The notes beneath the pieces were generated by a model, which was given only the letters and a program-made list of their open reading frames with translations, was not told where the DNA came from and made no database searches. From contig CM057129.1 in assembly GCA_029964075.1 (NCBI GenBank), forward strand, positions 23,303,430 through 23,367,429: a stretch of 64,000 nt of DNA, given 5' to 3'. Of this stretch, positions 24,291 to 35,600 are shown piece by piece. Position 1 is the stretch's first letter, and every line of letters begins with the position of its first letter. The position numbers and the translations under genes are program-made. Source of the stretch: Patiria pectinifera. Its lineage: Eukaryota > Echinodermata > Asteroidea > Valvatida > Asterinidae.

Positions 24291-24456
24291 ATCTTAAATA
24301 CAAATAGAACTATTACTCACAGTTGTGAAACTAGTTTTAAAATCGAGTTGTAAGATTTTGATATTGAAAAAAGCAGAAAAGAAGCTTTCTGTTTGGCTTA
24401 CATTTAAAATGCTGTTTGTGTTAGTTCGGTGTGAAATCACGGGGAAAGCTGGCAAT

Positions 24457-24721
24457 CTAACCCTGCTGAATCCAACAGGATCCAACTATGTCACACACCC
24501 GATGGAGCCTGTTGGATTGAGCAGTTAACCCCGTGTGTACATTCCTCATGCAAAATGTTGGATTCAGCAGGTAACTGAACTGCACTTTAACGCCATATTG
24601 GACTCCGTTGGATTCAGCAGACAACTGAAAATGAGGCACAGTGGATTGAACAGGAAAGTCCAGTTGGACTCTGTTGGCTTTAGCAGGGTAATCCTGAGGA
24701 AGTACTAGGGGGTTAGGGTTA
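24457..24721 (+). repeat. telomere-like-ended repeat, copy B
   Basis: Begins CTAACCCTGCTGAATCC and ends CTAGGGGGTTAGGGTTAG. The first motif is inverted (CTGCTGAATCCAACAG) and five direct motifs follow. It is in inverted orientation to copy A, with 935 bp including the SINE in between. Confidence 0.87.
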
Positions 24722-26281
24722 GAAGGTTTGTCAAAAGATCTATGAGCATGTGATGTTTGGCACCTTCCCTCATATTTGCTTACTAGATCAGGTTTTTATT
24801 GAGAAATATATTTATGGATAAATTTGCATTGTAACGTTAGGGAAATCCTCACATTATTTGTGCTGAAATACATGTACATGTGAATAGGCCTCTCATAGGA
24901 TAGAACGGAAGACAATTGACAATTTTCTACTCTCTGTATCCACCTCAACGCATAGGGCCACAATGACCAGTATATATATACACCACGCCGATAGTTTAAT
25001 TATATTTTCATTAGGCACGTTGCGGGCAGAATTTTATTACATTAAAAGCATGGTGGAATGGTCATCATTTCATATCTCGAATGTGCCCCCCTCCCCCAAA
25101 AATACACAGACTTTTAACTGCAAATACTCAAATAAAGAAAGAGAAATCAGCACCACTTTAAATGATACACTTTGAAAAGTTGGACCCATCAGTTTGTAAA
25201 ATTGCAATTAAGTATATTTCGCAATATTGTTTAGAATGATAGGGGTGGGAACAGAGAGGGAAAATATTGGCTAAATGAGTAATGCCAAGGCTGTCTTTCC
25301 GAGGTGATTAGCCGCAAGCCTCTGTCAGACCACAATTGGCAATTACCGTTGATGTCTAAATTACCCCCCCCCCCCTCGTTGGTCATGGATGAATGTCTTC
25401 AAGGTAAGGGTAATAAAGGAAGCATCCTAGGCTAGGGAGGCAAATCTGTCCATTGATGGGTCTTGCCTGGTGTCGCCATAGCGCAACATTCGCAACAAAG
25501 AAAAGAACGTCCTGATTTCACTTGACGGAAGGTTTTGAAGTAAGGAGTCCAGCATCCTCGGTCTGATTTCCCCCTTCGTGTGTTTGCTGCGTAAGATATA
25601 ACGAGAGAGTTGTATTCAAGTCGATATGAGTAAATTACTTTTGAGTCATCAGTCAGTCTGAAGTCACACACTATTCAAATGCACTCTGACAAAGGCATTC
25701 TTTTGTCATTATTCATTCTCCGTTATGCACATGTGAGTTAACTTGTGACTTCACTCGTGATCGACTGAATTACGTACAAGATATATATGTTTGAACCGGG
25801 ATATATTTTGAGTTATCAGCACGCGGGACAAATAAAAATATTCCACCTGGAATGCCCTCGAACGAAAATCCCTTGGTCGTGCCGTGCGGGGCCGACAATC
25901 TAAATTCAGATGCAAGGTGCGCAGTGGGAAATAAACATGTAGTACATGCAGTCGGACAGGCACACGTAATTCTCATGTCAAATGGACTGACAACAAGCAT
26001 GGATACAATCTTTGCTTGTGTAGTCTGGGCACGATTTGATGGAGTTTCAAATTTATACACCAAGTGTACATGTGTTTGAAGCGCAAATCTGCCGAGATCT
26101 AGTCAGACCTGTCACTGCTGTTTGCATATTGGGTTGATAACGAAAACAATTGTTTGATGTGGGAAGTGTGTCAAATACTCATTTATAAAGATGAGTTTTG
26201 GTGAAATGTTGAGTTTACTTGTGTGTAAATTTAGATAAAGCTAAGACATGTTAGATGTACATTGTAATACAAGCTTACATT
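24722..26281. other. gene-free stretch
   Basis: A+T-rich, with a C run near 25365. No gene or repeat family supported. Confidence 0.5.
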
Positions 26282-26703
26282 TGTGACCTGTTCTGTCAAA
26301 AGCAGACGCTTCTGGGCAGAGGTTGAAATTAAGATAGGGCCAAAAAACGCAGAGGGAGTGATTTTTTTTTTATATTCAAATTTTTGCATATTTGTAATCC
26401 TGAACATGTCTAAAGTATACTATTAAAGTTTGAAACCCTATTACTCTAAAGATAGTATTTTTGATGATTTGTTAAGGTATATCAGTTGAAGAAATTACTG
26501 TTTTGTGACGTTCGTGGCCATTTTCTCCGTTTTCTACTTTTTGACACAATGAACTTCAAAATAGCATAACTCTGCCCAGGAGTGACCGATTAAAAAAATT
26601 AAACCACCTATTAAAAAGAAAAAGAACATGTTTTAACAATATGCAAAAATCTCATTTTTGACCTTTTGCCCAGAAAAGTCTGATTTTGACAGAACAGGTC
26701 ACA
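26282..26703. mobile_element. 422-bp element with ~35-bp inverted ends
   Basis: TGTGACCTGTTCTGTCAAAA at the left and its exact inverse at the right end. The match continues inwards as CAGAC..TTCTGGGCA. The interior is A+T-rich without a long frame. A clear target duplication was not seen. Confidence 0.82.
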
Positions 26704-28950
26704 TTTATGCGTACATTTACCTTTGATACAGTGCAGCATTACAAGCATGTAAATTTAAATAGGAAGTGTAAGGCCAGAATTTGAAACCGTGTTTTTCAAG
26801 AAGTGAAACGAAACATGTACATTTTGGTATATTTTGTTGATTTTGGAGTAAATGCCGGGCTCGTTTTCTGTTGTCAGGCTTGTTTTCATTGCACATAGGT
26901 CCATCTGTGCCCACCTGGTTAAAGTTTCGTTGCTTTTGTCACGTACACGTACATATTGAGGACGGGGCAGTACTGGAAACCTTTCTTGTAATTTTCTTTT
27001 TGGTCGGTGAGATCTGTCCGTCTGCGCAGAGTGCAGGGAAGTTCACGCACTACAGTTGAACTTGCTTTGAAAGTGCTAGTAATTTTATGTTCCTACACAT
27101 GTACATGCACTTGGTTTGAACCGCTCTCAATCATTGGCACAGTGCAAGCCAAATGCATGCACGGGGTGTGCACACGTATCGTGCACTTTACGGTCATTCT
27201 GCAGCAAAACTGCCAAATATGCTGCAATTTGATTCAATGCAATTTGCATTGGTTTGTGAATGAAAACGTCTTGTGGAGTTTTTTAAAATAAACTTTCGCT
27301 TTGAATCATACAGAAAACAAGATCCTACTCAGCTAGCTATTTCCAATAGCCGTAATTTTTCTGATAAACTCCTAAATTAAACACATTTCAAGACACCTGC
27401 GTTATCATTTTTCCTACCTACATGTAGATTTCCATTTATTAATTTTTTTTAGTTAAAAAAACCAAACAAACAAACAAGCAAATAGTTTCCAAACACGTAC
27501 ATAAAGCTTGTGTGCAAGGAGCCATGCACACTTGCCGTTGCCAGTCTGGTGTTCCTCTTTAATATTTCATTTCTAATTTCCCCAGTGAAAGGTACGCCGG
27601 TGTTCTCATTTGTTTGCAAATTGACAATGATGAATATATGCATGTCTCTCTCTTTCTCTCAATCCAAGCCAGTCGCTGTGTCTCTGCTATGTATAGTTTC
27701 TCCGCTCTCCCTTGGGGACATCTTTTTTTTTTGCCTTCAAATTTTGTTTCCCAGTGTTTTTGTGTGTTGGACTCCAAGGGTAACACACAGTGCAAGCCGT
27801 GTTGATTCCTCGAATACCCAAGCGTCAAGGCGATTATTCTGACTTGCTGTGAATGTTCAGATACATCAAGTACATGCACATGGGCGTGACTGATGCGAGT
27901 GCTATTTGTACTTTTGGAACATTCATTTCTACACACACATGTAGTGTTAACATACATGAATGAGGAATTCACATAAAATGATTAACAAAATTAAAAGCAA
28001 AAGATAAATATTTACTTTTGGGGAAAACAAATGTGTGTGATTTTCCTTTTTAATTACCTGTAACTGAACTTGTTATGGACAGTGTCTCATGTGCATTTCT
28101 GCTGCTCTCTGTTAACTGCTTTCAGCAGAAAAAAAGAAGAGAAAAAAACCCCAATATTTAATTCAACCCCAAAACATTGGGACTACATTTACATTAATTT
28201 TTTTTTTGTTAAAATGAAGTCATAAAACCCACAGGTCTGCAAATTTTAGTGTGGTATGTATGGTATGTATACACAAACTGTGGTTTATGAAACGGACAAA
28301 ATTGCAAAACAGAAATATACTGTAAATATACATAATTGGACTATTTAGGGAACTGTATACTGAATTGTGTCCATGTGTTCGCCTTCACCTGAGATTGTTT
28401 TTCTGACCTAAACTTGGAAAAAGCAGCCCTGAATTGCCTATTCAGTAGTCCCTATATCTTTTCTGTTCTTGTGACAGACTACACATAAATGAAGGAGACG
28501 TTTTCTGGCCAGAAAGTGTACCAGTCTGGATATCCTTGTAAAATGACTAACAGTCCCCGTCAACCATGTAATGATAGCCCAGAGCCTCCAATTCTGGTGG
28601 CTCAAAAAAAAAAAATCTCACTGCTATGAAATTACAACCCACCCTGCCCACGTCCAACACCGTGTCAGATGTACATCTACATGTATTCAGATTTTTAGCA
28701 GCTGAAATGGCCTGGTGCCACACAAAATAAATGTACAGCATATGTGCATGTATACGGTTAATTTGAAATCGATTTGCAGTTTAAAGATTTCAAGCTTACA
28801 TTTACAACCAAGAAGATTCAATCAAGAGATTGTACCAATGTGCCTACGTTGTACCAATGAAAAAGTAGAAGGCTAAAGCCCAGAGGGAGGAGATTTGTTA
28901 AAAGTGATACATTTTTAAAAGTGGATACCTGTTGGAAATTGAAGACATTT
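26704..28950. other. gene-free stretch
   Basis: Short open frames only; a T-rich/A-rich stretch near 27440-27480 and ACATGTA motifs. No gene supported. Confidence 0.5.
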
Positions 28951-29362
28951 TTAGCCCTTACTGTCCTGAATCCTTCAAAATCCTTCAAAAGTGGAGGAAT
29001 TTGGAGGACTGAGGTTACATGGCAAAAGTGTGTTACTGATTTCGTAGGATGCACTTTGTCAAGGTCTTGGACCAGATCTTGTGTTGTTTTTGCTCAGCCA
29101 TGCATAAATATAGGCCTGGATTATGCTTGAAATCCTGCGTACTGCTCCAGGATGTCACTGGCCAAGCCTCAACATATTGACAGTCGCTGCCGCACGATTT
29201 TGCATGATTCAGGCAGTGGTCACACCTCCATGGACCATATTCAATAAAGAATGGAGGATTTTGCAGGATTAAGGCTATGTGCTATTTTTCCATGAGGCCA
29301 ATTGGAGGATTTTGTAGGATTGAGGCTACATCCTAGCAAAAAACCTAGGGAGTTAGGGTTAA
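28951..29362 (+). repeat. telomere-like-ended repeat, diverged longer copy
   Basis: Starts near AGCCCTTACTGTCCTGAATCC and ends CTAGGGAGTTAGGGTTAA. Inside, TTGGAGGATTTTGCAGGATT-type motifs followed by GAGGCTACAT recur, as in the short copies at 221-280 and 52551-52618. Confidence 0.7.
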
Positions 29363-32254
29363 TACAAAAACCTTGTTTGAGATTGAAGTATAGATGTACA
29401 GGAACATGTACATGAACATTATATTATATTCAACGATGTAGTGTTCAATGTACATTGTACATGTGCATTGTTAATGCGCATTCTCAAAGGTCCATTGGAC
29501 AAGACACATGCAGTACACATACAATGTATACACGTCCTTGCACTCAACCGAATAGAAAAAAAATTGCAGGCTTTCAGTTCGCACAGATACATGTAGATGT
29601 GCCACAAACAATTTTTTTTTATTGTCCCAGTCCATCTTTTCTTTGCATAGCAAGGCAAGATGCGTCCCAGGGTTTTGTGACTTTCGGAGTCGGTCACCAT
29701 GACAACTAATTTCTCCGGCAAATCGCACCAGTGAGTAAGCTTCAATAGCAGGCTGCATCATGACGAAGTTAACCAAAAAAAAAAAAAAAAACTCAGAAGA
29801 AATATCAGGAATGAGAGGGAGAGAAAAAAAAAAAAAAAAGATGACCCATTATTTGACTGAAGAGGCCTCTTGTACAAAGAAGGAAGATGATGGATTCATT
29901 CTTGGTTTGTGGCCGTGGACCGCTACAGCAGTGGATGTATTATGCTCCCTGATTTAATAGTCTTGCCAGTCGATCCTTCACAATACAATCCAAGGTAAAG
30001 GCTCTCTCCAAGAAATTGACTTCAGTCGGACCAGGAAGGGGGAAAAAATCAACAACAAAAAACAAAAAAAGATAACAGAACTGCCTGCTTTCCAAAGCAA
30101 CCCTTGTTTACACGAACCAAAATACATTTCGTATTAACGATGAGAGTCTCAATTGCCTGAGAAGAGTTTGCTGTAAGTGGAGATTTTTAAGGGGCTCATT
30201 GAGTCTAGCTTTTCCATTACCTGGCATGGCTTGACCTTCCTTCTCCCTCTTGGTCCTGATGGTGGAGCAAAATGCGGGGGGAGAAATACAGGAGGCACCT
30301 TCAAATGTGTGTCTTGACTTGAAAGACATTGCTGTCCTAATCTTTAATGGATGATTTGAGATGGACGGTTGGATTGGTCTGTTATCTTCTTTGTTTCTTC
30401 AGATTTGAGTCGGCACAGGAGATAAATGTGATAATGAATATTTCAGAGCCTTCAATCAAATTCAATTGAACCGATTATATTAAAACCCGTTCTCTGTGGA
30501 AGGAGATTTGTTAAAGAATAATACATTGTACATGAAATTTGAGAAGCATCTTTGCAGTCGGAGATCAAATATGAGCATTTCCGTCCGTACCGACGTGAAT
30601 ATTGGTGCATTTTATTTTGGAGCAGATGGCCACCGTATTTATGCAAGTTGGTGCAGGCATCTGATATAACCATTTTTGAAATAAAGTTCTTGTAGGCCTA
30701 CATTGTACATTTGTGTTATGTACTATTGGTATAAATTGGCTTTTTTTCCCCTCCATAATTTTTTAAATGGTAATTGTCATGCGAGTAATACTGCATTTAA
30801 AGTCTTTTAATTCCTGTGCATGTGCACATTTATGTGTAAGCGTTTTAAAACTGCTAAGCTTGACAAGGCAAACAAACTGTTAGCAAACAAAATTCTCCTT
30901 GCGGGCTAGTTGCGGCACAAAAAACAATAATAATATGGCAAAATGAACAATCTGTGTGAGTAATCTGTACTGATTACGGCGTCTCAAGCTAGGTCAGGAT
31001 TCATACAAGTTGGCTCAGCCGTGAACGGGGCCAAGAGGGACTCGGTCCCAGCTGCAATAACCGGAATAAGAACAGGAAACATCTCCTCGTCTCAAAGTCC
31101 GCTTGCCCGGAGATTGTCCGTTCATTAAGCCCCTCCACTCCATCATGTGGCGGGAAGTTTAGCCATATCTCCATCTTCTCTCGTCGTCTTTGCATCTGAT
31201 TTTGAATGCGATATCGTTGAAAGTGTTTATATTACGTTGCATGTGACCTGTACATCTACCTAACATTGGCATAAAACTTCCTTCAGCGTGTTAAATTTTT
31301 TTCTGACAAAAACATTTATACTTCAAGCATATGTACATTTTGTTCGGTATTTTTTGCAGTGTTAGTGGACAGATTGAGTCAAAAGGAGTACATTTTGTTG
31401 TACATTGTACAATGTCTCATACAGTACCATATGGCAGACAATTAAATGGATGAAAAGTCCACAAGCCGAAACAGTTTTTGTACATTATGTTCTTGAAATT
31501 GCACATTATTGTAGTGCAAAGCTTCATGTTAGAATTGTTGATGTCCATGTATGTCAGAGTGGCTATTGTACTTATATTTCGGTCTTTTTCACGTTTGACA
31601 CTTTGGATTAAAAAAAAAAAAATTCTAAAGGGAATTTGTTAGTGAGTGTAAGCTCTTGTTCTTTAATTGCTGACCTATAACATGTACCTTACAAGAAAGC
31701 TTATAATCTGGGACAGACAGCATCTCATTTTCTATTTTTGCCATATTGAGAAAAAGTATTCTGGCTTGTGAACATGGAATAAGCAACTGAAATGTCATGG
31801 AGAGGAAGTCAAAAGATCCCCATGTCGGCTTCAGTAGGCCCCATGACAGGCTCGCTTGCCTCTTGTTTTTCCCTCAAGTCATGCAAAAGTAATGGGAGTC
31901 CGTTGGTGAAACGGCGCTCGTAAAGGCCAGAATCACTCAGACGTATGCCCAGTGTTTGCTACACGTTCAATATCATCAGGATGAGTTACTTGTACATGTA
32001 GCTAGGATGAAGATTAGCGAGGGGAGATGATTGGGGGAGGGGGTGGAGAATGAAGGGAGGGGAGTCGTTGGGTTCTAAATGAGCTTGGCTGTGGAGCTAC
32101 AAAGCCACGCTTGGCAAATGAGACTCTATTGTCCTCTCTCATAATTGTAGTATTTAGTGTGTTCACTGAAGCCTGCCGCACCACTTTCCAACAATAATGA
32201 CAAACAGCGTTATTGCATGGCTCCTGGGTAGTGCAACCCATAGCATGCAGACTG
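29363..32254. other. gene-free stretch upstream of the hnRNP K promoter
   Basis: Two A runs near 29774 and 29826, ordinary A+T-rich DNA and, from about 31890, mixed sequence leading into the promoter. No exon or repeat family supported. Confidence 0.5.
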
Positions 32255-32530
32255 GATGGCACACGCACACGCGCTGGGCACGGGGCCCTCATTTGAATTG
32301 CTAATGAGGCAGTGTGTTCCCTCGTGCGGCAGTCTCACTCTCTCTCTCTCTCTCGCTCGCTCTGTGGCTCACTCCAAGCCAGCAGGCTGGGGCAGTTTAT
32401 ACACTAGCTGCATGTCCTGTCTCTTAATGGCCTCATTTGTCATTCCAGAACCCACCTGCTCTGTGAGACGGCAGCAGCGGATTGGCTGAACTCGTATCCA
32501 TAAAAAGCACCCCCGTGCCTGTCACACGGC
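32255..32530 (+). promoter_or_regulatory. candidate hnRNP K promoter
   Basis: In order it holds a CpG- and GC-rich start with CACGCGC near 32270, a pure CT repeat with CTCGCTCGCTC at about 32335-32360, an inverted CCAAT box (ATTGG, 32481-32485), and a TATA-like CATAAAAAG at 32499-32507. The coding start follows 90 bases after the TATA-like box. The CCAAT box is closer to the TATA box than usual. Confidence 0.5.
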
Positions 32531-32596
32531 AGTCTGTCAACAGCTCGCGACGACGGGATTTACAACGTGCCAAGTGCCGGCTCTGCTTACCGCAGA
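32530..32596 (+). other. HNRNPK: probable 5' untranslated part of hnRNP K exon 1
   Basis: Between the TATA-like box and the first ATG there is no other ATG. The stretch is CpG-rich compared with its surroundings, as expected for a 5' end. The transcription start is placed about 25-30 bases after the TATA-like box by inference only. Upstream non-coding exons, common in vertebrate HNRNPK, cannot be excluded. Confidence 0.5.
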
Positions 32597-32645
32597 ATGA
32601 TGAACATCGACAACAAGCTGCAAAGCATGGCGGACGGCGGAGATG
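32597..32645 (+). CDS. HNRNPK: hnRNP K exon 1, coding part
   Basis: Encodes MMNIDNKLQSMADGGD plus one base (phase 1) and ends at a GTGAGT donor. The first ATG (32597) is the first ATG after the putative TATA box. The frame upstream of it is open but has no ATG. A second in-frame ATG at 32627 has a better Kozak context (A at -3, G at +4) and could also be used. The N-terminus of this family is poorly conserved, so the exon rests on frame continuity with exon 2 (GAT G|CC CCT AAG), the donor and the promoter-like context. Confidence 0.8.
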
Positions 32646-35600
32646 GTGAGTACCGGACTTCTTGTATTAATATCCACTCCCCCTCCCTGCCTCCGTATCA
32701 TTTTAGCATCCAGTTTAAGCTGCAGCACTCTTCGCTATCTACACCTACCACCTTGCTGCTTCCCTGCCCCATGATAAACTTGAATTCAGCACTCTCATTT
32801 TTTGCTTTCTCCCTGGACTGAGAAAAAAAAGAATAGCATTGATGATCACGCTTTGAAATGATGTGCCTCTGTCATACCTGTGGAAAATTGCTCAGTTACA
32901 CAAGCAAACAGAGTTTGTAACTCTCTCACGTTGAACACAAAGGAGATAGGAGTCAACTCGTATTCATTTTTTGGGGGGATGATTGAAAAGAGAAAAATTG
33001 GCTTGCAATGCCAGCACCTCGTGGCAGCCAATCGATCCCCGATAGCACATTCTCATACCAGCTTCTGCTCAATCTACGGTATTTTTTTCCCCTTTTTAAT
33101 TAAGCTCAAGGGGTAGACCCACGCAGATTCAGGCATAATTAGGGATTAATCTTCAGAGGGACCCGGGAAGGCTCTGTCAACAGATTATATGAGTCAGGGA
33201 ATTCTAGCTGTGGGCAACAAAGAAAACAAAATTGCATGTGGGCTGTAAAAGAAGCAGAAAAATAACTGGAGGGGCGGTGTTAAAGATGGCTGAAGACGAT
33301 GAAATTGTGAATGAAAGGGTGGACTAGGAAGTACAGTAAGGTACATGTGATTAAAAAAAAATAGAGAGAGAGGAAAGTGTTTTGTAGGGCAGGAATACAA
33401 TTTTGTAAAAATAAGATCCGCATTTGCAGAAGTGCTGGATAAGAATGTTTGTTGGTTTTTATCTCTTGTGCTTGGCTTTTTTGTTACGCACTCGGTCAGT
33501 GTCATGCAACTGGGCTTCACTTGGGTGAGTTTTAGGCATTAGGGGGGGGGGAAAAACCACCCACGAATAACAAGATTAGTCACTCCTGGCGCATTGCCTT
33601 AGACCGGCACCCAAGGCCTGCAACTGACAAGGGCTGTTTGTCAGGATGTTATTTCGCCTGAATGCCTCTATTCTTGTCTGTCCGTGATTGCTGACAAGAC
33701 AAGAGTGATGACGCCATTTCTAATTTGCACACATAATTTTTCAACAACACTTGCTTTGTCAAATGTAACCGTCTCCGAAATGCCCTCCTCATCCCTATGC
33801 ATGAAGAAAAGTGTAGGAAAATGGAGGGAAATGTTAAGCTTCTGTCCTCCAAACAAAAAAACCCCCAAAGTTCTCGCATACAAGTGTCTACCATGTTCAA
33901 ACTGTTATTGAGAAAAGGTGAAAAAAAATATGTATTTTGCTCATTGAGAAAACCAAAGGGTGTGTGTGTACTGGTATGATATGCTTGTCTTAATAATTTG
34001 CATGCTGGAAAATTTTGTCTGTCGTGCTTGGAACATAAATACAAAAAAAAAGCATTGGCTGAGTGGAGTAATGCTTGGTTGCTAGGATGAACAAACACTC
34101 CCTCCTGCATTATGCATGTATTTCATATTAGACTGCTTCAGCAGCAGAGTGGGTTACATAGCACTTTGCATTGCAGTGACTCATTAATAATTCAGCCCAT
34201 GGGAGCCACTTCAATTCATGAAATATTGAATGACCACTCTCGGAAGGATCAAAAATTCAACCCCTTTCTTTTTTGATGGTTGCTGTCTGTGCTAAATAAA
34301 AATTTGCGGTTTATGGGTCGCCGCAGCGCGTGTTGGAAATTTGGGTGTGGTTGAGTGCGATGTAGTACGACATTAATGGCTCGATACTGGGTAAACACCG
34401 CGTTTGATGCCGGTCCACGATTAGCCAGGCTGGAACCCCCTGCCTTCCCTTTCTCTGCTTCACGGATGGTTGCCGATGCTAATCGAGCTGTAGGTTGATT
34501 CTTGCCCAAATGCCATTATGCATTTTTCTGCTTGGCAACGGAAAAATGGCGAGTTGCGTGAGTGCTACACACCCAGCCGGTATTCATGAGTTCCGTTAAT
34601 TTCACAATTGTCATGCAGCAGTCATGCAGCATGAAATGAATTGTGTAAGATGTTGCTTTCTCTCGCCCGCTTCCTTGGGCAAAATTGTATTCAGTCTGCA
34701 TACGGAGTAGTCTATTTGATGATACGGTATGATTTTCTGTACCTTGAAACAGTGCACCAGACATTACAACAAAATCAAACAATGCAACAATTACTGAATT
34801 AGAGTTTTCCAACTATTAAAAATGCATTTTGCCCCTCAAAAAAGAAATTTTTAGGGACCTTAGTTTTGGAAATGAAGTCAGGCATTCATTTAATGGTTGC
34901 ACATGGTTTGATAGTGGGACAAAAAAACAAAGCCTAAATTCACCACAGTCGCATGTACATGTATCAGGCATGCAACTTTTCCTCAGATCCACAGATTTCC
35001 TCGTTTTTTTTTTTACTTATCATGAGTGCCATTGCAAATTGAAAAACAATGTCTCGTGTGGTTTGGAATTTCCTCATTTTTTTCTCAAAATTCCCAGTTT
35101 TATGCCTGCTGTACATGTTTGTAGACACAATGATAGAGCACATTCCATTGAATTTTAGCAACAGTGTCCACAACGTAACCATCGCACAAAATATCTGCCC
35201 CATAAAATCAGCCAACACGAGGAGCAACCTCTGTCGACATTCCGCAGACCCTCCCTACTGTAACTTTCCCACCTGAGCCACCCCTAATTTTCCTAACGTA
35301 CAATTTATTTTAACTTGTCTCCAGCCACTGCTATTTAGTGTCCCCCCTTGCGATTGCGAGGATGTCGATATGAGCTTGCGGGAGATGGATCGGTTGTTGC
35401 ATGACGGTTGCCAGAAGGGTGTTCCACCCTTTATATATTTTTTTTCCGCTCTTTCTTTCTTTTACTCCCCTCGTCCCACTGCTTTGCTTCCAGATATTTT
35501 CATGGGTAAACGGTGACATGCACGACACTCGTGATGAAACACCTGATGTTGTGCAGCCGACGTCGCTGATGAGTTACGGCATATGAAGTCATTTTATTCT

